Assembly (NCBI GenBank): GCA_025352305.1
Contig: JANXTQ010000215.1
Location: forward strand, 1-7,814
Source: Actinomycetes bacterium
Lineage (GTDB): Bacteria > Actinomycetota > Acidimicrobiia > Acidimicrobiales > RAAP-2
Reading direction: 5' to 3'
DNA length: 7,814 nt
The position numbers and the translations under genes were made by a program. Shown here piece by piece: positions 1 to 6,519 of the stretch. Positions within the stretch are counted from its first letter, which is position 1. The number at the start of each line of letters is the position of its first letter. Below the pieces are notes generated by a model. It ran no database searches. It had not been told where the DNA came from and was given only the letters and a program-made list of their open reading frames with translations.

Positions 1-1946
1 GTGGGGCCATTGATTGCCTGTCTGGTTCGTTATTGCTGTCTAGCGTAAATATCAATCACAACTCGGTGTCGACCTACGGCGGCGGCGTATATCAGCGCAG
101 ATTTTGCAATTTGTGGATTGACAATTCGACGTTTACCTCCAACTCCGCGGACTCGGGCGGCGGGGCGCTATATCTTCTGGGTAACGCCTACATCACGCGA
201 TCGACATTTGGCGGAGGATCTTTCGCTGTGGCAAATCGTTCTCCCGAAGGAGGAGCGATCGACAACGGAGATGGCGCGGTCGTTTTGTCGAATGTGACGG
301 TAAAACACAACAGCGGCTATGGCGGCGCCTCGTCACTGGGAGCGGGTATTTACAACGACGAGAGCATGGATATTTCCAACAGCTCGATCTCGTACAACGC
401 AGAAACCTACGGCGGCTCGGGCGCGGGCATTGACAATGAGTACAACCTCAGCGTGACCAACAGTTATGTCAACTCCAATACGATCAGCGGTGGATTGGGG
501 AGTAACTACGGCGCGGGAATCTTTAATAATGCGTACGTTTTGAATCTGTCGAACGTGACGATGACGGGCAACTCTCTAAGTCAGACGGGCTCGACCATCT
601 ACGGCGGCGCGTTGTACACCGAAGGCGGAACTACCAATTGGACGGGCGGATCCATTAGCGGAACCCAGGCAACTAACCACTCCGGAACAGTCGAAGGCGG
701 AGCCGTGTGCGTTTCATCGAACTCCGAGAACGTTGCGATCTCGGGTGTGAGCATCTCCGGCACCAAAGTCAGTGCCTCAGGAAGCTACGCATACGGCGGA
801 GCGTTCTACCTCGACTCACCGGGAACGCTCACCAACGTTCACATTTCAGCAACGAACGTCAACGCTGGATACATCTACGGCGGGGCAATTGATAGTTACG
901 CCGATTGGGCCATGACGGGGCTAACAATTTCGGGCACCAATGCCCACGCGTCAAGCGTGGCGGGCGCGTACATCTACGGCGGCGCCGTTTACCTGGACGA
1001 CTACAGCACTTTGAATTCGGTATCCATCACGAACACCACGGCCATTGCCGACCTCGCGGGTACCACGTTTTCCTCGACCGAGACCGACGTGTATGGTGGC
1101 GCGCTCGAGAACTCGTCCGATCTCTTCGCAAATAATTTAACTATCTCGGGAGCGACGATCATTGCTCGAGGCGGTTGGGGCGTAGTTCATGGTGGAGCGA
1201 TCTATAACACCGATCTCGCTACTTACAACAACACCCAGATTGTTGGTTTTAGCGTGACGGCGGACCACGACACCCAAGGTGGGCTGATCTTTAGTAACGA
1301 TCACTTTGAGGCAACCAACTTCACCGCAGGCAACTCAACGATCAGCGTGAATCCCCATCTCACCTCGTCGAGCAACCCGTACGGGGAAGGAACGATCGTG
1401 AGCAGCGATGGCGTTAGCACCTCGGGTAAGTACAACTTCGTCAACGCAACTTTCTCCAATATCACGACCTCGGTTACGGCGGGTTCGTACAACTGGGGCT
1501 TCTTGTTGTACAACAACGCGGCTTTCACCAATTCCACCATCGCCAATATCTCCATGGCGGGTCCGAGTGGAGTGGGAAACAACGTGGTCATTGGTACGGA
1601 GGCCGGTTCCAATGTGACATTTCGTAACAGCATCGTCGCCAGTTCCAAGCCGTGGCAGAACTGTTGGGGCTTCACCCCGGACGCCTCGGTGGGATTCAAC
1701 ATAGACAATGGAAATTCGTGCCATTTCAATGCGATGGGCGATCAAGTGAACTCCTCGCCGAAAGTTAAGCCTCTTGCCAATAACGGGGGGACGATCCTGA
1801 CCGCGGCATTTACTGTTCCTGGCTCGTCCGCACTGAATAAGGCGAACAACATAACTTGCCCGAGCGTTGACGCGCGCGCAGTCGCGCGACCGCAGGGGGG
1901 CACGTGTGACGTGGGCGCCTACGAGTACGTCAAGCCCAAGAAGTAG
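1..1946 (+). CDS. Large secreted beta-helix repeat protein with choice-of-anchor-Q-like C-terminus (5' end outside window)
   Basis: The reading frame is open from base 3, with no stop before the left edge. Residues encoded from base 3 (GAIDC...) already belong to a repeat, so the TTG at 33 is not the true start and the N-terminus and signal peptide lie upstream. The visible ~647 residues are rich in Ser, Thr, Asn and Gly and carry about 15 repeats with a (Y/E/S)GG(A/G)(I/V/L)(Y/D/F)N-like core every ~26-40 residues, alternating with FTSN, VTMTGN or SISGT-type strands. This is the signature of a right-handed parallel beta-helix and resembles the GGA(I/L)...FxxN repeats of chlamydial Pmp proteins. 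The last ~60 residues (LANNGG..T, then PSVDARAVARPQGGTCDVGAYEY) match the choice-of-anchor Q pattern that closes many such proteins. The end, VKPKK, has no LPXTG motif or membrane segment, so the anchoring mode is unknown. Likely an extracellular or surface protein, perhaps an adhesin or polysaccharide binder. No catalytic residues are recognisable. A terminator follows directly. Confidence 0.9.
   Translation, partial: GAIDCLSGSLLLSSVNINHNSVSTYGGGVYQRRFCNLWIDNSTFTSNSADSGGGALYLLGNAYITRSTFGGGSFAVANRSPEGGAIDNGDGAVVLSNVTVKHNSGYGGASSLGAGIYNDESMDISNSSISYNAETYGGSGAGIDNEYNLSVTNSYVNSNTISGGLGSNYGAGIFNNAYVLNLSNVTMTGNSLSQTGSTIYGGALYTEGGTTNWTGGSISGTQATNHSGTVEGGAVCVSSNSENVAISGVSISGTKVSASGSYAYGGAFYLDSPGTLTNVHISATNVNAGYIYGGAIDSYADWAMTGLTISGTNAHASSVAGAYIYGGAVYLDDYSTLNSVSITNTTAIADLAGTTFSSTETDVYGGALENSSDLFANNLTISGATIIARGGWGVVHGGAIYNTDLATYNNTQIVGFSVTADHDTQGGLIFSNDHFEATNFTAGNSTISVNPHLTSSSNPYGEGTIVSSDGVSTSGKYNFVNATFSNITTSVTAGSYNWGFLLYNNAAFTNSTIANISMAGPSGVGNNVVIGTEAGSNVTFRNSIVASSKPWQNCWGFTPDASVGFNIDNGNSCHFNAMGDQVNSSPKVKPLANNGGTILTAAFTVPGSSALNKANNITCPSVDARAVARPQGGTCDVGAYEYVKPKK
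3..1392 (+). repeat. Tandem degenerate ~30-residue GGA(I/V/L) beta-helix repeats
   Basis: Counting from the TTG at base 33, GG/AG cores fall near residues 16, 42, 73, 104, 131, 160, 191, 222, 255, 283, 315, 355, 387, 416 and 451. One more lies at the left edge, before residue 1. Spacing is mostly 26-35 residues. At DNA level the best-conserved block is ATCTACGGCGG plus a few bases, seen near 597, 872 and 969. The units are diverged protein repeats rather than exact DNA repeats. Regularity fades after about base 1390, before the C-terminal domain. Confidence 0.8.
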
Positions 1947-1959
1947 ATCTAACGCTTAG

Positions 1960-1997
1960 ACACGGCCCGCCGACCTAGACGGCGGGCCGTGTTTTTT
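1960..1997 (+). terminator. Strong rho-independent terminator of the beta-helix gene
   Basis: Two perfectly complementary 13-base arms (ACACGGCCCGCCG at 1960-1972 and CGGCGGGCCGTGT at 1980-1992) enclose a 7-base loop, and the T run covers 1992-1997. It begins 14 bases after the TAG stop of the beta-helix gene. The opposite side has no matching U tract, so it works best on plus-strand transcripts. It also separates the convergent sulfatase gene, whose stop is only 15 bases beyond the T run. Confidence 0.93.
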
Positions 1998-2011
1998 CGA
2001 AAGTGACGAAA

Positions 2012-4381
2012 CTACTGTTCCGTCATCATCCGCGTAATTTCGGCCTCCGGATTAATAATTAGATCGCCCGTCACGTCTAAAACCACTTTGTGCAGTGTGC
2101 CGGTGAATTCGAATGGAGCGTTGTAGGCGACGGGATCAATAGTGTCGAAGTAGGCGAGACCGCAACTGACCCCAGTGGTGGAAAAGGTACTCGGCACGGT
2201 GTACTCCAGTTCGCCAAATCCCACTACCTGCTCACCGTAAAACAATCGGACCTGCGCGGGAGTACCGAGTCCTTTGAGAAACTGAGCCGGACCAGTCGGC
2301 GCGAACTCCATTCGAAGTGTCGTTGATCCCACCGGTATCGGCGAGTCGCTCGATACGGTGAAACGTCGAAGACCTAAATAGTTGTGTACGAAGTGCAGTC
2401 GTCGCTCAGCGACGTAGAGCGCGTAGCCACCGTGACGATTTCCGTGGCTGAGCAGTACTCCTTCTACGTCGGCGTTGGGAATCTCGACGAATGCGGTGAT
2501 GGAGTGCGCACGATTGTTCACCCGTGGCGCCGCGGCAAAGGAAATGGGGGAACCACCCGGAAATATTTCGTACACCTTTCGTGGCGCTCCGACCGTGGGA
2601 CGGCGCGTGAATAGACGCGTTATTCCCGTTGCGGCCAGAGGAAGCGCGCCGATTCGTTCCGCTTCGCTCCACCACAGAGCTTTCATCTCCTGTAATTTTT
2701 CGGGACTGCTCGGTCCGATGTCGTGGCATTCTGCGGGATCTTCGTTCAAGTTATAGAGCTCCCAGTCGTGCTCGTCGAGCTCGTCGAGGATCGCTTCGCT
2801 CAGTGCAGTGCCGAAAGGGTGACCCTTGTCGACGGCTTCGGCGAGGCTGCGACCGGGGTAGGGACAGACGGCCTTGAATCCATCGTGGTAGACGGCGCGG
2901 TGAGCAAACATCTCAAAAAGTTGCGTGTGGTGGCGACTCGGTGCGTCGGGGTCATTGAAGGCGTAAGCAAAACTCGTTCCTTGAATGGGCGACTGCGTGA
3001 CTCCGCGCACGCGGTCGGGCGCATCGATACCAATAGCTTCGAGCAGCGTCGGCAGAACGTCAATGGCGTGCAGGAACTGACTACGCACTTCGCCGCGAGC
3101 GGAAATTGATGCCGGCCAGCTCACAATGCACGGATCAGTAACTCCACCGCGATAGGTCTCTCGTTTCCAACGTCTAAACGGAGTGTCGCCGGCCCACGTC
3201 CAGCCCCAACTGTAGTGATTAAACGTATCTTGACTACCCCAAATATCGAAGACCTCGAGGTTGTCCTCCAGTCGTTCGGGCGCCAGATTGAAGAAGAGAC
3301 CTTCATTTCGCGTTCCGTGTTCGCCACCCTCGGCGCTCGCGCCGTTGTCAGAGACGCAGATGATAATCGTGTTGTCCAACTCACCGAGGCCGTCGATGAA
3401 GTCAATGACTCGACCGATGTGGTGGTCGGTTTGAGTAAGAAACCCTGCGTAGACCTCCATTTGACGCGCGTACATGCGGCGAGCATCATCGCTCAGCGAG
3501 TCCCACGGCTCAACGTCGGGGTCCCGCTCGGAAAGTTCCGTGCCGGCCGGCATAAGACCTAACTCCAACTGTTGGGCAAAAGTTATTCGTCGGTACTCGT
3601 CCCAACCCATGTCAAAGCGTCCGCGGTACGGCTCGACCCATTCGGGTTCGACCTGGTGCGGGGCGTGGCCCGCACCCGTGGCGTACCAGAGAAGAAAGGG
3701 TTTGTCGGGCGCGCAGGTGTGGGCGTCCTTGATGAAATCAATCGCGTGATCAGCCAGGTCGGCGTTGAGGTGGTATCCCTCTTCGGGAGTCCTGCTTTGG
3801 CGCACCGTGTGGTTGTCGTACGTGAGCGCTGGATGGAACTGGTCGGTGTCGCCGCCGAGAAAGCCGAAGTAGCGCTCAAAACCCCGCCCGAGGGGCCATC
3901 GATCAAAGGGCCCGGCCGCCGTGGTCTCCTGCGGTGGAGTGAGGTGCCACTTGCCAACGCAGAAAGTGTTGTAGCCGCGTGCCACCAATATCTCAGACAG
4001 CATTGCGTGCTCAAAACCCATCGTGGCGTTTAACGCCGGGTAACCCAACGACATCTCGGTGATTGCGGCCAAACCAACGGTGTGATGGTTTCGCCCGGTC
4101 AGTAGACAGGCTCGAGTGGGAGAACACAGCGCCGTCGTGTGAAAATTGGAGAAGCGAAGGCCCCGCTGCGCCAGTCGGTCGATATTGGGTGTGGAGCACA
4201 GACCACCGAATGCGGACAACTGTCCGTACCCCACGTCGTCGAGCACAATGACGACGACGTTCGGTGCGCCGTCGGGCGCGCTCGCTCGAAGCGGCCACGC
4301 GGGAGATGACGACTCGAGAGTTCGTCCAATAACGCCAGGAAAAGGCTGCGAGTTGGGATACGTTACGAGTGGTTCGGCCAT
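2012..4381 (-). CDS. Arylsulfatase (formylglycine-dependent sulfatase, actinobacterial AtsA/AtsD-like)
   Basis: A 789-residue sulfatase that would hydrolyse sulfate esters. The active-site signature C-S-P-T-R lies at residues 86-90, and Cys86 is the residue that a formylglycine-generating enzyme converts to formylglycine. Other family residues are visible: Asp48-Asp49 in VLDDVG and Asp345-Asn346 in VSDNG (metal ligands), Lys144 and His146 in GKWHL, His239 in GHAPH, and Lys406. The catalytic domain spans about 38-580 and ends with a typical WELYNLNEDPAE block. Residues ~600-785 form a beta-rich LamG-like extension (GGYALYV...RLHFVHNYLG). Length and domain order match mycobacterial-type arylsulfatases of about 787 residues. 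No signal peptide is visible, so the enzyme is probably cytoplasmic. The ATG at 4381 has no Shine-Dalgarno but has a TANNNT hexamer six bases upstream. The gene lies 36 bases after the CPBP gene and converges on the beta-helix gene. The substrate cannot be told, and no maturation enzyme is in the window. Confidence 0.96.
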   Translation of the reverse strand: MAEPLVTYPNSQPFPGVIGRTLESSSPAWPLRASAPDGAPNVVVIVLDDVGYGQLSAFGGLCSTPNIDRLAQRGLRFSNFHTTALCSPTRACLLTGRNHHTVGLAAITEMSLGYPALNATMGFEHAMLSEILVARGYNTFCVGKWHLTPPQETTAAGPFDRWPLGRGFERYFGFLGGDTDQFHPALTYDNHTVRQSRTPEEGYHLNADLADHAIDFIKDAHTCAPDKPFLLWYATGAGHAPHQVEPEWVEPYRGRFDMGWDEYRRITFAQQLELGLMPAGTELSERDPDVEPWDSLSDDARRMYARQMEVYAGFLTQTDHHIGRVIDFIDGLGELDNTIIICVSDNGASAEGGEHGTRNEGLFFNLAPERLEDNLEVFDIWGSQDTFNHYSWGWTWAGDTPFRRWKRETYRGGVTDPCIVSWPASISARGEVRSQFLHAIDVLPTLLEAIGIDAPDRVRGVTQSPIQGTSFAYAFNDPDAPSRHHTQLFEMFAHRAVYHDGFKAVCPYPGRSLAEAVDKGHPFGTALSEAILDELDEHDWELYNLNEDPAECHDIGPSSPEKLQEMKALWWSEAERIGALPLAATGITRLFTRRPTVGAPRKVYEIFPGGSPISFAAAPRVNNRAHSITAFVEIPNADVEGVLLSHGNRHGGYALYVAERRLHFVHNYLGLRRFTVSSDSPIPVGSTTLRMEFAPTGPAQFLKGLGTPAQVRLFYGEQVVGFGELEYTVPSTFSTTGVSCGLAYFDTIDPVAYNAPFEFTGTLHKVVLDVTGDLIINPEAEITRMMTEQ

Positions 4382-4387
4382 GGCGCG

Positions 4388-4393
4388 AGCATA
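4388..4393 (-). promoter_or_regulatory. Candidate leaderless -10 element of the sulfatase gene
   Basis: On the minus strand TATGCT is followed by six bases (CGCGCC) and then the ATG. This fits the actinobacterial leaderless arrangement in which transcription starts at the A of the start codon. No -35 hexamer is recognisable 16-18 bases upstream, and no Shine-Dalgarno is present. The element sits in the 36-base gap after the CPBP stop codon, so the sulfatase may be read both from its own promoter and from upstream. Confidence 0.5.
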
Positions 4394-4417
4394 GATTCGC
4401 CCACAGGGGTGCCCCGT

Positions 4418-5272
4418 TTATCGTCGAGAGACGTACACCGTGTTTTTATTCGCGGATCTCACAACAATCCACGTAGCGCTGGCGACGCTCAACAGTGTGA
4501 GAATTCCGAGAAACAGCACGATTCCAATCGCGTGGTAGTACTGAGCTAAGACCCCGAAGACGTCCCAGGTCGAGTGGACAATGATCAAGGGAATCAACGT
4601 CCTAAATCGCAAGTACAACCAAATGAATATCGACGCCCACACGAATATTCCCAGGGCGCCCCAGCCGTAGTAGACGTGGAATGCGTCGCGCAGGACCAGC
4701 GCAATCGCCACAACTTCCCACAGTGGACGCCGCGCCTGTTGCAAGGTGGTCACGACAAAGCCCAGAACCACAATCTCTTCGAGAGGGCCCGCCTGCATCG
4801 AGTGCAGTAGTTCGATCAAGAGATTTGGCCCCGTATGCGTGGGGAAGGGGAAACGCCGAGCGCTCAGCGCGGTGATAACGACGGCGCCCAGCACGATGGC
4901 TAATGCGGCCCACGCCGCAATACGTGTTGCTTGGGCCGGTCGTTGAAAAATATCGCGCGATAGGCCGAAATCACTGAGTCGAACTCCCCGGCGAAGTGAA
5001 AAAAGTAGTGGCACCGTCACGGCTAACGCGGCGACGGCAATTTGGTTGATGGAAGAAGGAATTGACTGGGCCCACGTCAGTGATCCAGTTCGATACCGCG
5101 TAACGAGGCTGATCACCGCGCTCGAGATCGAGGCCAAGAAAAAGCATCCATACACGAAGAGCACTTCGCCGTAGGCGCGCTTTGCGCTAATGGGTGCCAG
5201 GTCGTGGCGTAGCGGTACTGGTTGATACCACTTGCGCTCCGCGACGGGCAACATCGCACCCTCGTCGGTCAT
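4418..5272 (-). CDS. CPBP-family intramembrane glutamic endopeptidase (Abi/CAAX protease-like)
   Basis: A 284-residue integral membrane protein with a ~30-residue polar N-terminus and about eight hydrophobic segments (roughly 34-57, 76-94, 117-137, 160-175, 186-200, 206-222, 227-243, 249-273). The conserved CPBP motifs are present: Glu165-Glu166 in AGPLEEIVVLGF, Arg195...His199 in RDAFHVYYGWG, and His233...Asp237 in HSTWD. Together these form the intramembrane active site of the CAAX-protease/bacteriocin-processing superfamily. Motif 1 is normally EExxxR, but here the Arg position is Leu170; I recall EEVVVLG-type versions as common in actinobacterial members. Possible roles are proteolysis of a membrane peptide or immunity-type functions, and the substrate is unknown. 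The ATG at 5272 is favoured because TACACT lies six bases upstream; Met7 is an alternative. The upstream gap to the hydrolase gene is 95 bases. Confidence 0.9.
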   Translation of the reverse strand: MTDEGAMLPVAERKWYQPVPLRHDLAPISAKRAYGEVLFVYGCFFLASISSAVISLVTRYRTGSLTWAQSIPSSINQIAVAALAVTVPLLFSLRRGVRLSDFGLSRDIFQRPAQATRIAAWAALAIVLGAVVITALSARRFPFPTHTGPNLLIELLHSMQAGPLEEIVVLGFVVTTLQQARRPLWEVVAIALVLRDAFHVYYGWGALGIFVWASIFIWLYLRFRTLIPLIIVHSTWDVFGVLAQYYHAIGIVLFLGILTLLSVASATWIVVRSANKNTVYVSRR

Positions 5273-5278
5273 TGGCGA

Positions 5279-5284
5279 AGTGTA
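5279..5284 (-). promoter_or_regulatory. Candidate leaderless -10 element of the CPBP gene
   Basis: Minus-strand TACACT is followed by six bases (TCGCCA) and the ATG, the same geometry as at the sulfatase gene. A weak -35-like TTCAAC lies 17 bases upstream (5302-5307). No Shine-Dalgarno is visible. The element suggests that CPBP, and possibly the sulfatase after it, form a transcription unit separate from the methyltransferase-hydrolase pair. Confidence 0.5.
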
Positions 5285-5322
5285 ACGAAGTAGTCGCGCA
5301 CGTTGAAATTTGGTGCTCGATG

Positions 5323-5355
5323 CTGAACTTGCAACGGCGCCGGCCAGTAGTTCAG
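5323..5355. other. Inverted repeat in the hydrolase-CPBP gap (possible terminator or operator)
   Basis: On the plus strand, CTGAACT (5323-5329) and AGTTCAG (5349-5355) are perfect reverse complements separated by 19 bases, and a small inner GGC/GCC stem is possible. It starts 12 bases after the TAA of the hydrolase gene on the minus strand. No T run follows in that direction, so it is not a classical intrinsic terminator. It could be a U-tract-less terminator, an mRNA-stabilising hairpin, or a regulator site upstream of the CPBP promoter. Confidence 0.35.
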
Positions 5356-5367
5356 TCTCGAGTTTTG

Positions 5368-6519
5368 TTATCTGAGAACGGAGTAAAGCGCATCAATGAG
5401 CGCGCGATTTCGGCTGCTCTGCCACCGAGGAATGACATGATTCATCACGTAACCGAACGCGACCCTGCGTGTGGGATCGGCGAATCCCAGCGCTCCACCC
5501 GTTCCGAAATGTCCAAAACTCGTGAGACTTGTTCCAAATGGACGTCGCTCGGACGTCGGCTTGAACCCGAGGCCAAAGACCGTTTCTTCGCCGAGAACCG
5601 GACAGAACCCACTCGATTGGGGTTTCGTTGCCTCGATCAACATTTGACTCGACAACAAAGTGCCCGGTTCGAGCAGCACGTCGTACCAACGGGCCAGACC
5701 CTGAGCCGTGGCGTGCATATTGGTCGAGGGAACTTGGGCTCGGCGCCACTCAACGGAGTTAACGACGCCGAATGACGAGTAACCCGGAGGGTTGAAGTAG
5801 CCGCGCGAAATCATGTTCGCGGTCTCGTCGTCTTTCGACGACTCCGATGTCCTCGAGCTACGCGCTGGCGAAGCGGCCACGTCAAAGTTGACGGTGGCGC
5901 ATCGATCAATATCTACGTCGCTGAGACCTACGAGCACGTCGACGTTAACGAGCGCGGCCACGTCGCGCAGGGCGTCACGTGGCGACTGGCCGCTCACTCG
6001 CCGCGTGATTTCTCCAATGAGATGCCCGTAGGTATTGGTGTGATACACGTGACGTGTTCCCGGTTCGAAGTAGGGCTCACTGTTTGCTAGCGCGTCACAC
6101 ATGGCGTCCCACTGCCACAGATCGTCGTTGGTGAGATCACGGCGAATCGCCGGTACGCCCGCGCGATGACACAGTGCGTGACGAATCGTCGCGTGGTCCT
6201 TCGCGTGTGCGCCAAATTCGGGCCATATTGACGTCACCGGATCGTCCAAACCAATGAGCCCGCGATCGATGAGCCGTAAAAGGTTGACCGCCAATAGCGG
6301 CTTGGCCGCGGAGTAGATGTTCACCAGTGTTTCGTGGCGCCAGGGCACGCGGTGAACGGGGTCCGCCCAACCACCCCAAATATCGAGGACGCTTTCGCCG
6401 TTCACGTAAACGCACAGGGCGGCCCCTACTTCGCCACGATCGTGAAAGTTTCTGACGAACTCCTCAACGACAGGCTCGTATCCGGCGCTGCTGGTTCCGT
6501 GAACCGTTGTGGAGCTCAC
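5368..6519 (-). CDS. Beta-lactamase-fold serine hydrolase / esterase (PF00144, LipP/EstB-like)
   Basis: A 383-residue protein of the class C beta-lactamase and esterase superfamily. The nucleophile motif S-x-x-K is SAAK at residues 70-73. The second catalytic element is Tyr159 in the PGTRHVYHTNTYGHLIGE block, and the third, at the KTG position, is GHFGTGG with His337 and Gly339. The ATAQGLARWYDVLL (residues 270-283) and FGLGF (315-319) blocks are typical of actinobacterial lipase/esterase members of this fold. No signal peptide is seen, so the protein is probably cytoplasmic and more likely an esterase or amidase than a resistance beta-lactamase. The substrate is unknown. The GTG start at 6519 overlaps the methyltransferase stop as GTGA, giving a four-base overlap and probable translational coupling. 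There is no strong Shine-Dalgarno and no nearby ATG alternative. Residues ~215-240 (Ser-rich) look like a flexible insertion. Confidence 0.94.
   Translation of the reverse strand: MSSTTVHGTSSAGYEPVVEEFVRNFHDRGEVGAALCVYVNGESVLDIWGGWADPVHRVPWRHETLVNIYSAAKPLLAVNLLRLIDRGLIGLDDPVTSIWPEFGAHAKDHATIRHALCHRAGVPAIRRDLTNDDLWQWDAMCDALANSEPYFEPGTRHVYHTNTYGHLIGEITRRVSGQSPRDALRDVAALVNVDVLVGLSDVDIDRCATVNFDVAASPARSSRTSESSKDDETANMISRGYFNPPGYSSFGVVNSVEWRRAQVPSTNMHATAQGLARWYDVLLEPGTLLSSQMLIEATKPQSSGFCPVLGEETVFGLGFKPTSERRPFGTSLTSFGHFGTGGALGFADPTRRVAFGYVMNHVIPRWQSSRNRALIDALYSVLR
6516..6519 (-). other. GTGA stop-start overlap (translational coupling)
   Basis: The TGA stop of the methyltransferase (6518-6516) and the GTG start of the serine hydrolase (6519-6517) share bases on the minus strand. 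Such overlaps usually mean one mRNA with re-initiating ribosomes, and this one supports the GTG as the hydrolase start. Confidence 0.75.

Noticed and set aside
33..35. TTG as the true start of the left beta-helix protein
   Set aside because: The frame is open to the window edge and the preceding residues (GAIDC) belong to another repeat, so the gene simply begins outside the window.
2090..4394. Several plus-strand open frames of 60-153 codons inside the sulfatase gene
   Set aside because: They are antisense or alternate-frame shadows of a gene with full sulfatase motifs. They have Arg/Ser-rich composition, no recognisable family and no promoter or ribosome site.
5194..5775. 193-codon plus-strand frame across the CPBP start and the hydrolase 3' end
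   Set aside because: It is antisense to two well-supported genes. Its product is of low complexity and shows no motif, so it is a shadow frame.
5368..6519. Beta-lactamase antibiotic-resistance gene
   Set aside because: The protein has the fold and the SxxK and Tyr residues but lacks a signal peptide and a KTG triad, and it resembles cytoplasmic esterases of the LipP/EstB type.
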